This document shows positions 18,996-27,321 of a stretch of DNA of 64,000 nucleotides, piece after piece. The DNA comes from Aquificota bacterium (lineage in GTDB: Bacteria; Aquificota; Aquificia; Aquificales; Aquificaceae): positions 496,001 to 560,000 of the forward strand of contig JAADEH010000012.1 in the NCBI GenBank assembly GCA_013153495.1, given 5' to 3'. Under the pieces are notes generated by a model. That model had not been told where the DNA came from, did not search any database, and worked only from the letters and a program-made list of their open reading frames with translations. Both the position numbers and the translations under genes were made by a program. Numbering within the stretch: position 1 is the first letter of the stretch; every line of letters begins with the position of its first letter.

Positions 18996-20247
18996 TAATC
19001 CTCTCCCTCAGCTCCGGATACAGAGGGAACTGCTCGCACAGATCCCTCACTTCTCCCCTCACTTTTTCTATTATCGTTTCATCGTCCAAGTTCTTTACCA
19101 CGGTGGAAATCATCTTAGCTATTTTTACCATCTCTTCTTCCTTCATACCTCTGGTAGTCAGAGCGGGTGTTCCTATCCTGATACCGCTCGTTACGGTCGG
19201 CTTTTGCGGGTCAAAGGGAACCGCATTCTTGTTTACGGTGATACCTGCCTTCTCCAAAGCCTCCTCAACTACCTTTCCGGTAAGGTTCATGTTTCTGAGG
19301 TCCACGAGGACTATGTGGCTATCGGTTCCACCGGTTATTATCTTAAAGCCTTCCTTGGCAAGCTCCTGTGCAAGGACCCTTGCGTTGAGTATAACCTGCT
19401 TGGCATATTCCTTGAATTCAGGTGTCATCGCTTCTTTAAAGGCAACAGCCTTTGCTGCTATAACGTGCATCAAGGGTCCCCCTTGAATTCCGGGGAATAC
19501 GGACTTGTCTATGACCTTTGCAAACTCCTCTTTACATAGAACAAAACCGCTTCGCGGTCCTCTCAAAGTTTTATGGGTGGTGGAGGTAACGAAGTGGGCA
19601 ACGGGAACGGGATTGGGGTATTCACCCGCGGCTATAAGCCCCGCATAGTGTGCCATATCAACCATCAGGAGTGCACCCACCTCGTCCGCTATGTCCCTCA
19701 GTTTTGCCCAGTCTATAACCCGAGGGTAAGCGGAGGCACCCCCTACTATGAGCTTGGGTTTGTGCTCCTTCGCGAGTTTGTAAAGCTGGTCGTAGTCAAT
19801 AAGCTCGGTTTCCGGATTTACTCCGTATTGAACTACATTATAGACCTTTCCGGAGAAGTTGACCTTCGCACCGTGGGTAAGGTGTCCTCCGTGAGCGAGG
19901 TTCATTCCCATTATTGTGTCTCCCGGCTGGAGGACAGCCATATAGACAGCCATGTTAGCCTGTGAACCGGAGTGGGGTTGGACATTGGCGTGTTCCGCTC
20001 CAAACAACTTTTTAACACGCTCTATGGCAAGGCTTTCCGCTACGTCAACGAACTCACAGCCCCCGTAATACCTCCTTCCGGGAAGCCCCTCCGCATACTT
20101 GTTAGTTAGAACACTTCCGGTGGCTTCCATAACTGCGAGGGAGGTAAAGTTCTCGGAGGCTATCATCTCAAGGTGGTAAAACTGACGCTCGTATTCCTTT
20201 ACAACAACGTCGAATATTTCCGGGTCTGCTCTGAGTAGGTGTTCCAT
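18961..20247 (-). CDS. glyA: serine hydroxymethyltransferase
   Basis: PLP enzyme interconverting serine and glycine with tetrahydrofolate. Length 428 residues from ATG 20247 ([22 protein letters not shown]); a TTG two codons upstream is possible. The PLP lysine is in [14 protein letters not shown], and [10 protein letters not shown] and [15 protein letters not shown] are the substrate-binding hallmarks. No strong ribosome-binding site, but the stop of the 459-residue gene is only 18 bases upstream. Its 3' end overlaps the HDOD start by 35 bases. Confidence 0.96.
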   Translation of the reverse strand: MEHLLRADPEIFDVVVKEYERQFYHLEMIASENFTSLAVMEATGSVLTNKYAEGLPGRRYYGGCEFVDVAESLAIERVKKLFGAEHANVQPHSGSQANMAVYMAVLQPGDTIMGMNLAHGGHLTHGAKVNFSGKVYNVVQYGVNPETELIDYDQLYKLAKEHKPKLIVGGASAYPRVIDWAKLRDIADEVGALLMVDMAHYAGLIAAGEYPNPVPVAHFVTSTTHKTLRGPRSGFVLCKEEFAKVIDKSVFPGIQGGPLMHVIAAKAVAFKEAMTPEFKEYAKQVILNARVLAQELAKEGFKIITGGTDSHIVLVDLRNMNLTGKVVEEALEKAGITVNKNAVPFDPQKPTVTSGIRIGTPALTTRGMKEEEMVKIAKMISTVVKNLDDETIIEKVRGEVRDLCEQFPLYPELRERINELRNSQTADI

Positions 20248-20265
20248 GCACAAATTATACCACTT

Positions 20266-21645
20266 TCAATCACATAGAACCCTTCTGACCTCGAGCGCTC
20301 CCTTGAGAAGGTCCTCCGGCTCGGGTTCGTTTGGGACATGTCTATCCCAAACTTCTTCTACCCTTGGTTCTATTTCCTCGTCTATAAAGGTTTCCACCGC
20401 TAAGATGAAGTTGTCGTATGTGCTTTTAACCATAGAGAAGGCATCTTCCTCGGTCGGATAGAAGTCCCTGAAGACCTCAACTCTGAAAGAGTCGAAAAAC
20501 TTGATAAACAGGTTAACGCACAGACAGAGAGTGGACTTTGCCTCGTAGATTTTCAAATTAGCCAACTCTCCGGACCCAAATTTTTGAGCCTCATCGCACA
20601 ACATAGGTATGAGAACTGAGCTGTAAGCAAAGAGATTGCTCAAATTTATAAACATATCCCTCGTCTTTCCGAGCCTTATAAGCTCCCTAAAGGAGAAGAT
20701 AGCCTTCTGGAGTAGGACGAGGGCAAGCTCCTTATACTCTTCTATGTCCGTATCGTCCCACAAATTGTAAAAGCTCATTCCTAAGTCTCCGAATATGAGA
20801 GGAGAAAACTCTTCCGAGTAGGGAATGTATTTGTCAAAAGAAAAGAGCATGTCTTTAAGAACCTCTACGTCTCCCAGACCCATTACGGTAATAGTTTCGT
20901 AGAAGGTAAAGGCTCTATCTTCCGCTGAGGGAAGGGCTTTTATGAAGTCTTCCAAGTCTTTTTTGAACCTTTTGTATTCGTTCTCATCAAAGTCTATACC
21001 CAGTCTCTTAGCTCTGACATAGAGCGACTTTTCCCTGAAGATAGTCCCAAGGGTGTGATGGTGGGAATACGCTTCCAGAAGGTCTGAGAGCTTTTCAAGC
21101 TCGGTGTAGTCTTCGAGCTTAAATATAGTGTGTCCCAAGAGTGTTCTTACAGCTTCCTCATCAGGTCTTTCTGCCAGGTTGATAACCTCGGATATAAAGT
21201 CCGCATTAGGTAAGATTTTGTCGTTTGCAAACAGGTCGTTTATAGCTTCTAAATCTCCGCTGTCCAGAAGCCTCGCTACGTCTTCCGGTTTAACTTCCTC
21301 TCCCCGGGCAAGTTTTAGAATTTGTGGGTTACTCAGTGGATACATAAGGTTTGACAAGTCTTGCTGAGAAAACTCAACCGGCAGTAGAACCGCACGGTCC
21401 TGGAGTTCCCTAAGCATAGTATCTATATCCGAAGAGGAGGATACTATGTCTATCACCTTTGCTTCAAAGTCAGGGTCCGGGTCATGGGTTGAGTATCTAA
21501 CGAGAACCGCTTTATCCTGAGAGCTTATCAGCAAATACTGCACCCTACCGGAGAGTGGATTTACGAGGTATGAGACAAACTTTACGGGGAAGGTTTTTAC
21601 GAGTTTCGGGATAAAGTCTTCACCCACATAGAGTTCAAAATCCAT
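20266..21645 (-). CDS. uncharacterised 459-residue helical protein at the end of the sHdr operon
   Basis: I do not recognise this protein. It is acidic, without signal peptide or membrane span. The N-terminal 90 residues look beta-rich (ELYVGEDFIPKLVKTFPVKFVSYLVNP, then VQYLLISSQDKAVLVRYSTHD). The rest is helical, with HEAT- or TPR-like runs (EDVARLLDSGDLEAINDLF, then ERPDEEAVRTLLGHTIF). A few Cys are present (LCDEAQ, LCLCVNLF, VRRVLCD) without a clear cluster motif. It starts 14 bases after the radical-SAM gene and ends 18 bases before glyA, so it may be the last sHdr-operon gene or the first of a glyA-HDOD unit. Confidence 0.75.
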   Translation of the reverse strand: MDFELYVGEDFIPKLVKTFPVKFVSYLVNPLSGRVQYLLISSQDKAVLVRYSTHDPDPDFEAKVIDIVSSSSDIDTMLRELQDRAVLLPVEFSQQDLSNLMYPLSNPQILKLARGEEVKPEDVARLLDSGDLEAINDLFANDKILPNADFISEVINLAERPDEEAVRTLLGHTIFKLEDYTELEKLSDLLEAYSHHHTLGTIFREKSLYVRAKRLGIDFDENEYKRFKKDLEDFIKALPSAEDRAFTFYETITVMGLGDVEVLKDMLFSFDKYIPYSEEFSPLIFGDLGMSFYNLWDDTDIEEYKELALVLLQKAIFSFRELIRLGKTRDMFINLSNLFAYSSVLIPMLCDEAQKFGSGELANLKIYEAKSTLCLCVNLFIKFFDSFRVEVFRDFYPTEEDAFSMVKSTYDNFILAVETFIDEEIEPRVEEVWDRHVPNEPEPEDLLKGALEVRRVLCD

Positions 21646-21659
21646 AGGAAGTTAAGATT

Positions 21660-22706
21660 TTACATCACACCTGCTTCCATCATAAAGACGGTAGAGCAAC
21701 AGCTGGGTGATAGAACCGGCTCCAAACCTATGGACTTTGAGTAGGTAACCACACCTTCCGCAGGGAAGGCTATACCGTTTACCCCAGCAAGAACGGAGTA
21801 TATGTCGAACTTAACCCTCTCCGCGCCCGCAGGACGGGCACAACCTATCATTATGGGAGATTCTGGCATGGATTTACGGGCATACAGAACGACCTCTACG
21901 CTCTCTTCCACCGAAGGTGGTGGAAGGAGTTGAAACCTTGCCTTGCCGTAGTAGGGCATAACCACCACCAAGACAAGAGCATCAGGTTCGTATTTGGCTA
22001 TCATGTCGAGGGCATAAAACTCACCTTTTATCTTTCCGTAGTGAAGTCCTATTATCACATGGGGAACTATCTTCAACCCTGCCTCTTTGAGGAGCTTTAA
22101 GGACCTATCGTAGTCCTCAACGCTCTTGTGGGGGAGCTTATATACCTGAGCTATCGTCTCGTTGTCCCCTATTATGTCCAACAGAACGGCATCGACCTGT
22201 GCTTCCTTTAAGCCTTTTACAAACTCTTCGTCAACCAGACCAACATGGCAGGTAACGAGCATGCCGAGGTCTCTCTTCACAGCCCCCATAACATCGAAAA
22301 AGGGTTGAAGTTCCACAAAACCGTCCTTGTTTGAACCACCCGACACCAAAATACCGCTTACACCCTGTTCTTTCAGCTGGTTGCATACTTTCCAAAGCTC
22401 GTCGGGTGTGGTGGCAGGTATCATGTGCCAGAGTATTTTAGAGGCACAGTGGTCGCACATAAGTTCACAATTCCTACCGGTTATGGATATGTCCACAAAT
22501 TTGGGGGGTGTTTTTATAGAGAAGTCCTCAACCTCGTAGTGTTTAAAACCCGGACTGTGAAAATAGACCTTTCTTCCGAAGTTCTTAAGTCTAATATCTA
22601 AGCCTTCCCTTAGCTTCTGAGCAAGGTTTTCGTCTATCTCAAGGTCAAGGTCAACTTCCGTATTATTTTTAGGGGGCGGGAAAGCCCCCAGGGAAAGTTT
22701 ACTCAC
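21660..22706 (-). CDS. radical-SAM protein, probable LipS2-type lipoyl synthase component
   Basis: Radical-SAM enzyme of 348 residues. The cluster motif is Cys80-x3-Cys84-x2-Cys87 (GRNCELMCDHC), followed by KILWHMIPATTPDEL, a pattern I associate with the biotin-synthase-related group that includes archaeal LipS2. Position is telling: its start (GTG 22706; a TTG at 22730 is the alternative) overlaps the stop of the lipoate-binding protein gene. In sHdr bacteria, LipS1/LipS2-type enzymes insert sulfur into the octanoyl group of that protein. Only one of the expected pair is here. The lipoyl role is inference. A C-terminal SPSCCST may carry an extra cluster. Confidence 0.7.
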   Translation of the reverse strand: MSKLSLGAFPPPKNNTEVDLDLEIDENLAQKLREGLDIRLKNFGRKVYFHSPGFKHYEVEDFSIKTPPKFVDISITGRNCELMCDHCASKILWHMIPATTPDELWKVCNQLKEQGVSGILVSGGSNKDGFVELQPFFDVMGAVKRDLGMLVTCHVGLVDEEFVKGLKEAQVDAVLLDIIGDNETIAQVYKLPHKSVEDYDRSLKLLKEAGLKIVPHVIIGLHYGKIKGEFYALDMIAKYEPDALVLVVVMPYYGKARFQLLPPPSVEESVEVVLYARKSMPESPIMIGCARPAGAERVKFDIYSVLAGVNGIAFPAEGVVTYSKSIGLEPVLSPSCCSTVFMMEAGVM

Positions 22707-23145
22707 ACTTAACCCCTTTCTCTTCCGCAACCTTTTTGAGGGCTTCCACAGCTTCGGGTCCTTTCATGAGCTGGTTTACCTCATCGGGGTTGGTGGGCTT
22801 GAGCTTGACTATCCATCCCTGTCCGTAGGGGTCGTCGTTAGCAAGTCCGGGATTGGCTTTGAGGGCGTCGTTAACTTCGACTATTTCTCCCTCGAAGGGT
22901 GCGGGAACGGGTCCAACCCACTTTCCGCTCTCTATGGTTGCTACGCTCTTGCCCTTCTTAACGACTTTGCCTACCTTCTTGGGAGTGTAGGCAACGAGCC
23001 TTCCAGCCATAGCTGCTGCAACGGAAGTCAATCCGACGGTATAGGTTCCGTCCCCGTTGTCCTTTGCCCAGGTGAAAGCGTTAGCATCCGGGTCAATGTG
23101 ATATAGAAGGTCCTCCGGGACCTGGCATCCATTTACCTCTGCCAT
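22699..23145 (-). CDS. lbpA: lipoate-binding protein of the sHdr system (GcvH-like)
   Basis: GcvH-fold protein of 148 residues. The lipoylation site is Lys75 in IESGKWVGPVPAP, within the hallmark VGKVVKKGKSVATIESGKW. In a glycine-cleavage system it would sit with gcvT/gcvP; here it sits inside the sHdr operon, which is the signature of LbpA, the dedicated lipoyl carrier of sulfur oxidation. It carries Cys7 near the N-terminus and Cys147 next to the C-terminus. The ribosome-binding site is strong (GGGAGGTGT on the minus strand). Confidence 0.9.
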   Translation of the reverse strand: MAEVNGCQVPEDLLYHIDPDANAFTWAKDNGDGTYTVGLTSVAAAMAGRLVAYTPKKVGKVVKKGKSVATIESGKWVGPVPAPFEGEIVEVNDALKANPGLANDDPYGQGWIVKLKPTNPDEVNQLMKGPEAVEALKKVAEEKGVKCE

Positions 23146-23193
23146 CTTACACCTCCCGTTTATTGGAATTCAGAGGATTATTGTATCTCAATT

Positions 23194-23601
23194 TTAGAAA
23201 ACTATGAGTTTATCCGCTTCCATAGCCCTTATGGCAAACTCACTGGCAGGGACAACACCATCGAGTTCGGGTATAAGCTCCTCCTCCGTAAGACCGAGGG
23301 AGTCAACAGCCTGTTTGCAGGAGTAGAACTTAACACCAGCCAGCTTTGCATCCCTCATGAAGTCATACACGGTTTTGGGTTTCTGTCCGTTCTGAGGGAA
23401 GCAATTTCCCTCTCCCGTGGGGCATATCTTCTCCGCTATACCTTTACGGATTAGGTTTGTCCCGTCCATGTTAAAGAAGACTTCCACTTCCGCATCGTTA
23501 GCCGCCATGAGGGCTGCTATGTAAAAGGGCGAGGCACACCGCCAAGGCGTCCTCGGCCCGCTTGTCATAAGTATGACTATCTTTTTCTCTTCCTCAAGCA
23601 T
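23194..23601 (-). CDS. DsrE-family sulfurtransferase-like protein
   Basis: DsrE/DsrF-like fold, 135 residues. The strand KKIVILMTSGPRTPW opens it, and the candidate active Cys is in VKFYSCKQAVDSLGLTEEELIPELDG, the usual place in this fold. Two further Cys pairs (ICPTGEGNC and RCASPFY) are unusual for small DsrE proteins and could bind metal or form disulfides. It lies 14 bases after shdrB2 and before lbpA, so a role in passing sulfane sulfur between carrier and LbpA is plausible. Confidence 0.8.
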   Translation of the reverse strand: MLEEEKKIVILMTSGPRTPWRCASPFYIAALMAANDAEVEVFFNMDGTNLIRKGIAEKICPTGEGNCFPQNGQKPKTVYDFMRDAKLAGVKFYSCKQAVDSLGLTEEELIPELDGVVPASEFAIRAMEADKLIVF

Positions 23602-23615
23602 GGCAGACCTCGCTA

Positions 23616-24602
23616 TTAAGCGAGTCCGAGTCTCTGCAGAACCGGTAGGGGGTCGGAGAGGTTATCCTTAAGCTTTACATCTCCCGCACTGTATCCGAAG
23701 GCGAGTCCGAGTAGCTGGGTAAAGTATGCGGCGGGAACATCCACATCGGGAACACCCTTCATCATGAGCCTGTGTCTATACATTTCGAGAGAAGCGTGGC
23801 ACAGGGGACATTCGGTAGCTATTATGTCCGCACCGTTACGCTTTGCGGTCTGAAGAAGCATCATAACGAACTTCTCGGATACCTGCTCGTCGGAGAGGGA
23901 GTGAGGTCCACCACAGCACTGGGTGTGCATGGGTTCGTATTCTACGCTGGTAGCTCCTGCCGCCTCCAAGAGTGCATTCATGTAGTAAGGATGCTCGTCG
24001 TCGTCCGCAGTTTCTCTCATTCTGGGTCTTTCTTGCTCCTCAGTTCCGGAGTGGGAGTAGGTTCTTGCATAGAAGTGGGGTCTGGTGTAAAGGCATCCGT
24101 AGTAGTTGGCAACCTTAAGTCCCCTGAGGGGTTTCTTTGTCCTTTCCTTGACCTTCTCCGGTCCGGCTTCGTGGTAGAACCATTCGAGTATGTGGTAGGT
24201 GTGGGGAATTTCATTTAGAGGGTCAACACCACCCTCTCTTAGGAGAGAATTTATCCTTTCAAACACATTCTTATCGGTCTCCAAGAAGTATTCTGCTCTC
24301 TGAAGGGAGAAAGAGCATCCGTTACAGGGCGCTACGATAACGCTGTGCCCCTGCTTCTTAGCGAGAGACATATTACGGGCGTTCAGAAGCATCGTTCCCC
24401 AGAAGGTAACGTTTTTGGTTTCCATAGCTCCGCAACAGTTGTAATCTTCAAGGTAATCAAGCTCAAGACCGAGTTCCTTAGCCACTATCCTTGTGGAAAC
24501 ATCGTAAGCTCTTGCCGCTCCTTCGAGGGAACAACCGGGGTAGTATGCGACCCTTTTTCCTATACCGCCCATGGGCGGTTTTCTTACCTGAGCTACTGCC
24601 AT
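23616..24602 (-). CDS. shdrB2: sHdrB2: CCG-domain subunit of the sulfur-oxidising heterodisulfide-reductase-like complex
   Basis: HdrB-like protein, 328 residues, with two complete CCG domains: Cys24, Cys56-Cys57, Cys93, Cys96, and Cys170, Cys229-Cys230, Cys265, Cys268. Each can hold a non-cubane [4Fe-4S] cluster as in methanogen HdrB, the site of disulfide chemistry. It is cytoplasmic and follows shdrC2. I name the pair by gene order C1-B1-A-H-C2-B2, the order known for sHdr clusters; the numbering is therefore positional. Ribosome-binding site AAGGAGGT before ATG 24602. Confidence 0.9.
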   Translation of the reverse strand: MAVAQVRKPPMGGIGKRVAYYPGCSLEGAARAYDVSTRIVAKELGLELDYLEDYNCCGAMETKNVTFWGTMLLNARNMSLAKKQGHSVIVAPCNGCSFSLQRAEYFLETDKNVFERINSLLREGGVDPLNEIPHTYHILEWFYHEAGPEKVKERTKKPLRGLKVANYYGCLYTRPHFYARTYSHSGTEEQERPRMRETADDDEHPYYMNALLEAAGATSVEYEPMHTQCCGGPHSLSDEQVSEKFVMMLLQTAKRNGADIIATECPLCHASLEMYRHRLMMKGVPDVDVPAAYFTQLLGLAFGYSAGDVKLKDNLSDPLPVLQRLGLA

Positions 24603-24619
24603 CGCTCTACCTCCTTAAA

Positions 24620-25381
24620 TTAGTGGGTAAAGACTCCCTCTTCCTCCATAACTTTCCTGAGAACCTGCTTGAACCTGTTCCAGTTCTTGGTTCTCGGGTG
24701 GAAGAGCATATGCTTGGCGTTCAGTATAAGGAAGCTAATATTCATGTTCTTTATGGGCTTCGCTGCAAGGTCCTTAAGCCAGTCGGGAACACCACCGAAG
24801 AAGGGAATGGGTTTCTTGAGTATGGGGTCTTTTACCACCTGATAGCCCTGTTTCTCTATCCATCCGAAGAGAAGCTCTCCGTCCTCTATCCTTCCGTATT
24901 CATACACGCTGTCCATGAAGAACTTGTCGAACTTCTTGGAAGGATACTCCTCGATTATTCCCCTCTTAGCCATTACCCTGAGAATAGCCTTGAGGACTTC
25001 CTCAACGAGGACACCCTTGGGACATCTGTGGGTGCACTTGTGGCAGGAAACGCACCTCCACATGACATCGGCGCGCTTCTGGAGTTCGTCGATTAATCCA
25101 AGCCTTGCTAGGTATATGAAGTGTCTGGGGTTATACCTTTCGTCCCAGTAGTTGTGAACGGGGCAGGATGCGGTGCAGTAGGAGCACTGGTAGCAGTTGA
25201 CTATGGTTTTTCCTTCGGGCTGGGCTATAACCTCATCGTAAAAGTCGAGGTCGTAATCCTCCACAACTCTCGGGAGTATTATGAGGTTCCAGTCTCCGGA
25301 GACATCAACACCGTCTATAACTAGCCTTTCTTTTCTCAGGACCCTTTCCGGGTCAACGAGGCTCCGCTCGTGAATTGCCAT
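24620..25381 (-). CDS. shdrC2: sHdrC2: iron-sulfur subunit of the sHdr complex
   Basis: HdrC-like protein, 253 residues, with two ferredoxin-type [4Fe-4S] motifs: Cys63-x2-Cys66-x2-Cys69-x3-Cys73 (CYQCSYCTASCP) and Cys110-x2-Cys113-x2-Cys116-x3-Cys120 (CVSCHKCTHRCP). It would carry electrons between sHdrA and sHdrB2. It ends 17 bases before shdrB2 and starts 13 bases after shdrH. The region behind the clusters is longer than in methanogen HdrC. Confidence 0.9.
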   Translation of the reverse strand: MAIHERSLVDPERVLRKERLVIDGVDVSGDWNLIILPRVVEDYDLDFYDEVIAQPEGKTIVNCYQCSYCTASCPVHNYWDERYNPRHFIYLARLGLIDELQKRADVMWRCVSCHKCTHRCPKGVLVEEVLKAILRVMAKRGIIEEYPSKKFDKFFMDSVYEYGRIEDGELLFGWIEKQGYQVVKDPILKKPIPFFGGVPDWLKDLAAKPIKNMNISFLILNAKHMLFHPRTKNWNRFKQVLRKVMEEEGVFTH

Positions 25382-25394
25382 CCTTCACACCTCC

Positions 25395-26198
25395 TCAGGT
25401 GAATTCAACGGGGGCGTTAACCCCTAAAAGTCTCTTTGCCATGACACCGGCAGGTGGGAAGAAGCCCTTAGCGCTGTGCATGGTCGATAGGGTCATGTAG
25501 TCCACATAGGTGGCGTATATCATCGCAAGGAATATGTCCACGAATAGGTATCCCTTGACCTTTATGCCGAACTCCTGGAGCTTCTCCGCTATCTGTTCAT
25601 AGACCTGCTTGAACTGGTCGTAGGTTTCTCCATACATTCTCCTTCCACGACCGCCGGTAGGCGGTTCTTCTTTAAGGAAGACTATCGCTCCCGTCTCGCT
25701 TTCGGGGTCCCATATCCAGCTGGTCCACAAGATGTACTTGTCGGGGAAGGTAAAGTGCAGAAGCTCCGCAGCTATGTCCCTTGCGGATTTCCTATCCACA
25801 CCTCTTATCTGCTTAGCGAACTCATCTACCTTCTCTTCCCAGCTTCTTTCCACCTTTTTCTTTCCTATTCCGAGAAAGCCACCCTTTTCGTCCCCGTAAA
25901 GCAGGTCGCTTATAGCCTTCTTGAGTTTGTCTATGCCGGTTTCCTCGATTATCTTCTTCCTCTTCCTTCTGGCGGCGAATATGTGTTCTAAAACCTTCTC
26001 AAGTTCTTCTTCGGTGAGGGAAGGCAGCCTCTCTTTGGAAAGGGTGTTTTGGAAGAGGTGCACCTTTTCCACAAGCTCCTGATAGAAGTCTTGGGCGAAA
26101 TCTTCACCTTCACCGAGTATCTTAATCAGATAGTCCCTTATGAGGGCATCGTCGAGCGTTACAGCCTTGAAGCCACCTTCCCTCTTTTCTTCACTCAT
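25395..26198 (-). CDS. shdrH: sHdrH: conserved protein of the sHdr operon, function unknown
   Basis: Protein of 267 residues between shdrA and shdrC2, the place where sHdr clusters carry the conserved hypothetical gene called shdrH or hyp. No Cys cluster and no membrane span; the first half is charged and helical (EEELEKVLEHIFAARRKRKKIIEE), and the second has the motif DKYILWTSWIWDPESETGAIVF. Likely cytoplasmic structural or assembly partner. It starts 1 base after the shdrA stop, so translation is tightly coupled. Confidence 0.82.
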   Translation of the reverse strand: MSEEKREGGFKAVTLDDALIRDYLIKILGEGEDFAQDFYQELVEKVHLFQNTLSKERLPSLTEEELEKVLEHIFAARRKRKKIIEETGIDKLKKAISDLLYGDEKGGFLGIGKKKVERSWEEKVDEFAKQIRGVDRKSARDIAAELLHFTFPDKYILWTSWIWDPESETGAIVFLKEEPPTGGRGRRMYGETYDQFKQVYEQIAEKLQEFGIKVKGYLFVDIFLAMIYATYVDYMTLSTMHSAKGFFPPAGVMAKRLLGVNAPVEFT

Positions 26199-26199
26199 A

Positions 26200-27258
26200 T
26201 CAGGCAGACACCTTTGCTCCTATAAATGTTGCGGCTTCAGCTCCCGCAGCCTCACCTTCGGAGAGGGAAGACTCTATGTCTATGGGTCCCTTACAGGCAC
26301 CCGCTATGAAGACACCGGGTTTGTTGGAGATTATGTTAGAACCTGCGTCCTCTGCGGGAACGAGGAACTGGCTATCGGGGTCTTGGGCAAGCCCGAGTAT
26401 CTTGGCAACCTTCTTGGTTCCCTCGGAAGGTTCCATTCCGAGGACGAGGACGACCAGGTCCATGGGTATTTCCGCAGGTCTCTGAACTATGGTGTCTTCG
26501 TGCTTAACCCTGAGCCTTCCGTCGGTGGGGCTGTAGGTTATCTCCGCTATCCTACCTCTCACATACCTGACACCGTATTTCTCCTGGGGTGCCCAGTAGA
26601 AGGGATACTCCCAAGTTCCGTAGGTTCTCACGTCCATGTAGTAACAGAAGACATCCACATCGGGATACTTTTCCCTAATCTCGGAACCCTGCAGACCTGA
26701 GAGAGCACATCCGTATCTGCAGCAGTGAACGTTTGTAACTCCGAGCTGTCTGTCCCTGGAACCGACGCAGAACACGAAAGCCACCCTCTTGGGAAGCTGT
26801 CCGTTGGAAGGTCTGTAGAGCTTGCCTTCCCTGGAGAACATCTGCTCAAGCTCGAGGTTGGTTATAACGTCGGGATAAATCCCGTATCCGAGTTCACCTT
26901 TCCTCTTGGCGTCAAAGTGCTGAAATCCGGTTGCAACCACTATAGCCCCTACTTCGTGCTCCTCACCGTTTGAGAGCCTAACTTTAAAGTTAGGAGCTTC
27001 CCCTTCGCAGGCTTCAAGCTCTACTCCGAGCTTAACGTCGATGTTAGGATTGTTCTGGACTTCTTCTATGAAGGGTCCTATTACCTGCTGAGGGGTCATC
27101 TTACGGGGAATTAGGGTGTGATAGTCCTCAAGGACGGGTCTTCCACCGAGCTTTTGCTCCTTCTCGACCAGTATGGTGGGTATCCCCAGCTTGCCGAGGG
27201 TTCTTGCCGCAGCCAAGCCTGCGGGACCACCTCCTACTACCAGGACACTCTTTGCCAT
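26200..27258 (-). CDS. shdrA: sHdrA: FAD subunit of the sHdr complex
   Basis: FAD-binding HdrA-like protein, 352 residues, much shorter than methanogen HdrA because the ferredoxin domains are missing. FAD motif VGGGPAGLAAARTLGKLG at the N-terminus (residues 8-25), and the cluster ligands Cys164, Cys179-Cys180, Cys184 (FCVGSRDR, then HCCRYGC), the short sHdrA pattern. The C-terminus has the second flavin motif (GVFIAGACKGPIDIESSLSEGEAAG). It is the core through which electrons from the HdrB/C pairs pass. A GC-rich hairpin (27295-27310) lies upstream, just after shdrB1. Confidence 0.93.
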   Translation of the reverse strand: MAKSVLVVGGGPAGLAAARTLGKLGIPTILVEKEQKLGGRPVLEDYHTLIPRKMTPQQVIGPFIEEVQNNPNIDVKLGVELEACEGEAPNFKVRLSNGEEHEVGAIVVATGFQHFDAKRKGELGYGIYPDVITNLELEQMFSREGKLYRPSNGQLPKRVAFVFCVGSRDRQLGVTNVHCCRYGCALSGLQGSEIREKYPDVDVFCYYMDVRTYGTWEYPFYWAPQEKYGVRYVRGRIAEITYSPTDGRLRVKHEDTIVQRPAEIPMDLVVLVLGMEPSEGTKKVAKILGLAQDPDSQFLVPAEDAGSNIISNKPGVFIAGACKGPIDIESSLSEGEAAGAEAATFIGAKVSA

Positions 27259-27294
27259 CTCTAACCTCCTTAGTCGGTGTAGTGTTTAAGTAAA

Positions 27295-27310
27295 GGGGGC
27301 AAATGCCCCC
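27295..27310 (-). other. GC-rich hairpin in the shdrB1-shdrA spacer
   Basis: Perfect 6-bp stem GGGGGC/GCCCCC with a 4-base loop, 11 bases downstream of the shdrB1 stop on the minus strand and about 37 bases ahead of shdrA. It is followed by TTTACTTAAACAC, a poor U-tract, so a partial terminator or an mRNA-processing or stability element is more likely than a true terminator. Confidence 0.55.
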
Positions 27311-27321
27311 CGGATACCACC

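Noticed and set aside
22699-23145. Glycine-cleavage GcvH
   Set aside because: The fold fits, but no gcvT or gcvP lies near it and the gene is inside the sHdr operon, so LbpA is the better call.
27295-27310. Hairpin as a true intrinsic terminator ending the sHdr operon early
   Set aside because: No run of U follows on the minus strand, and shdrA follows within 40 bases with a good ribosome-binding site.
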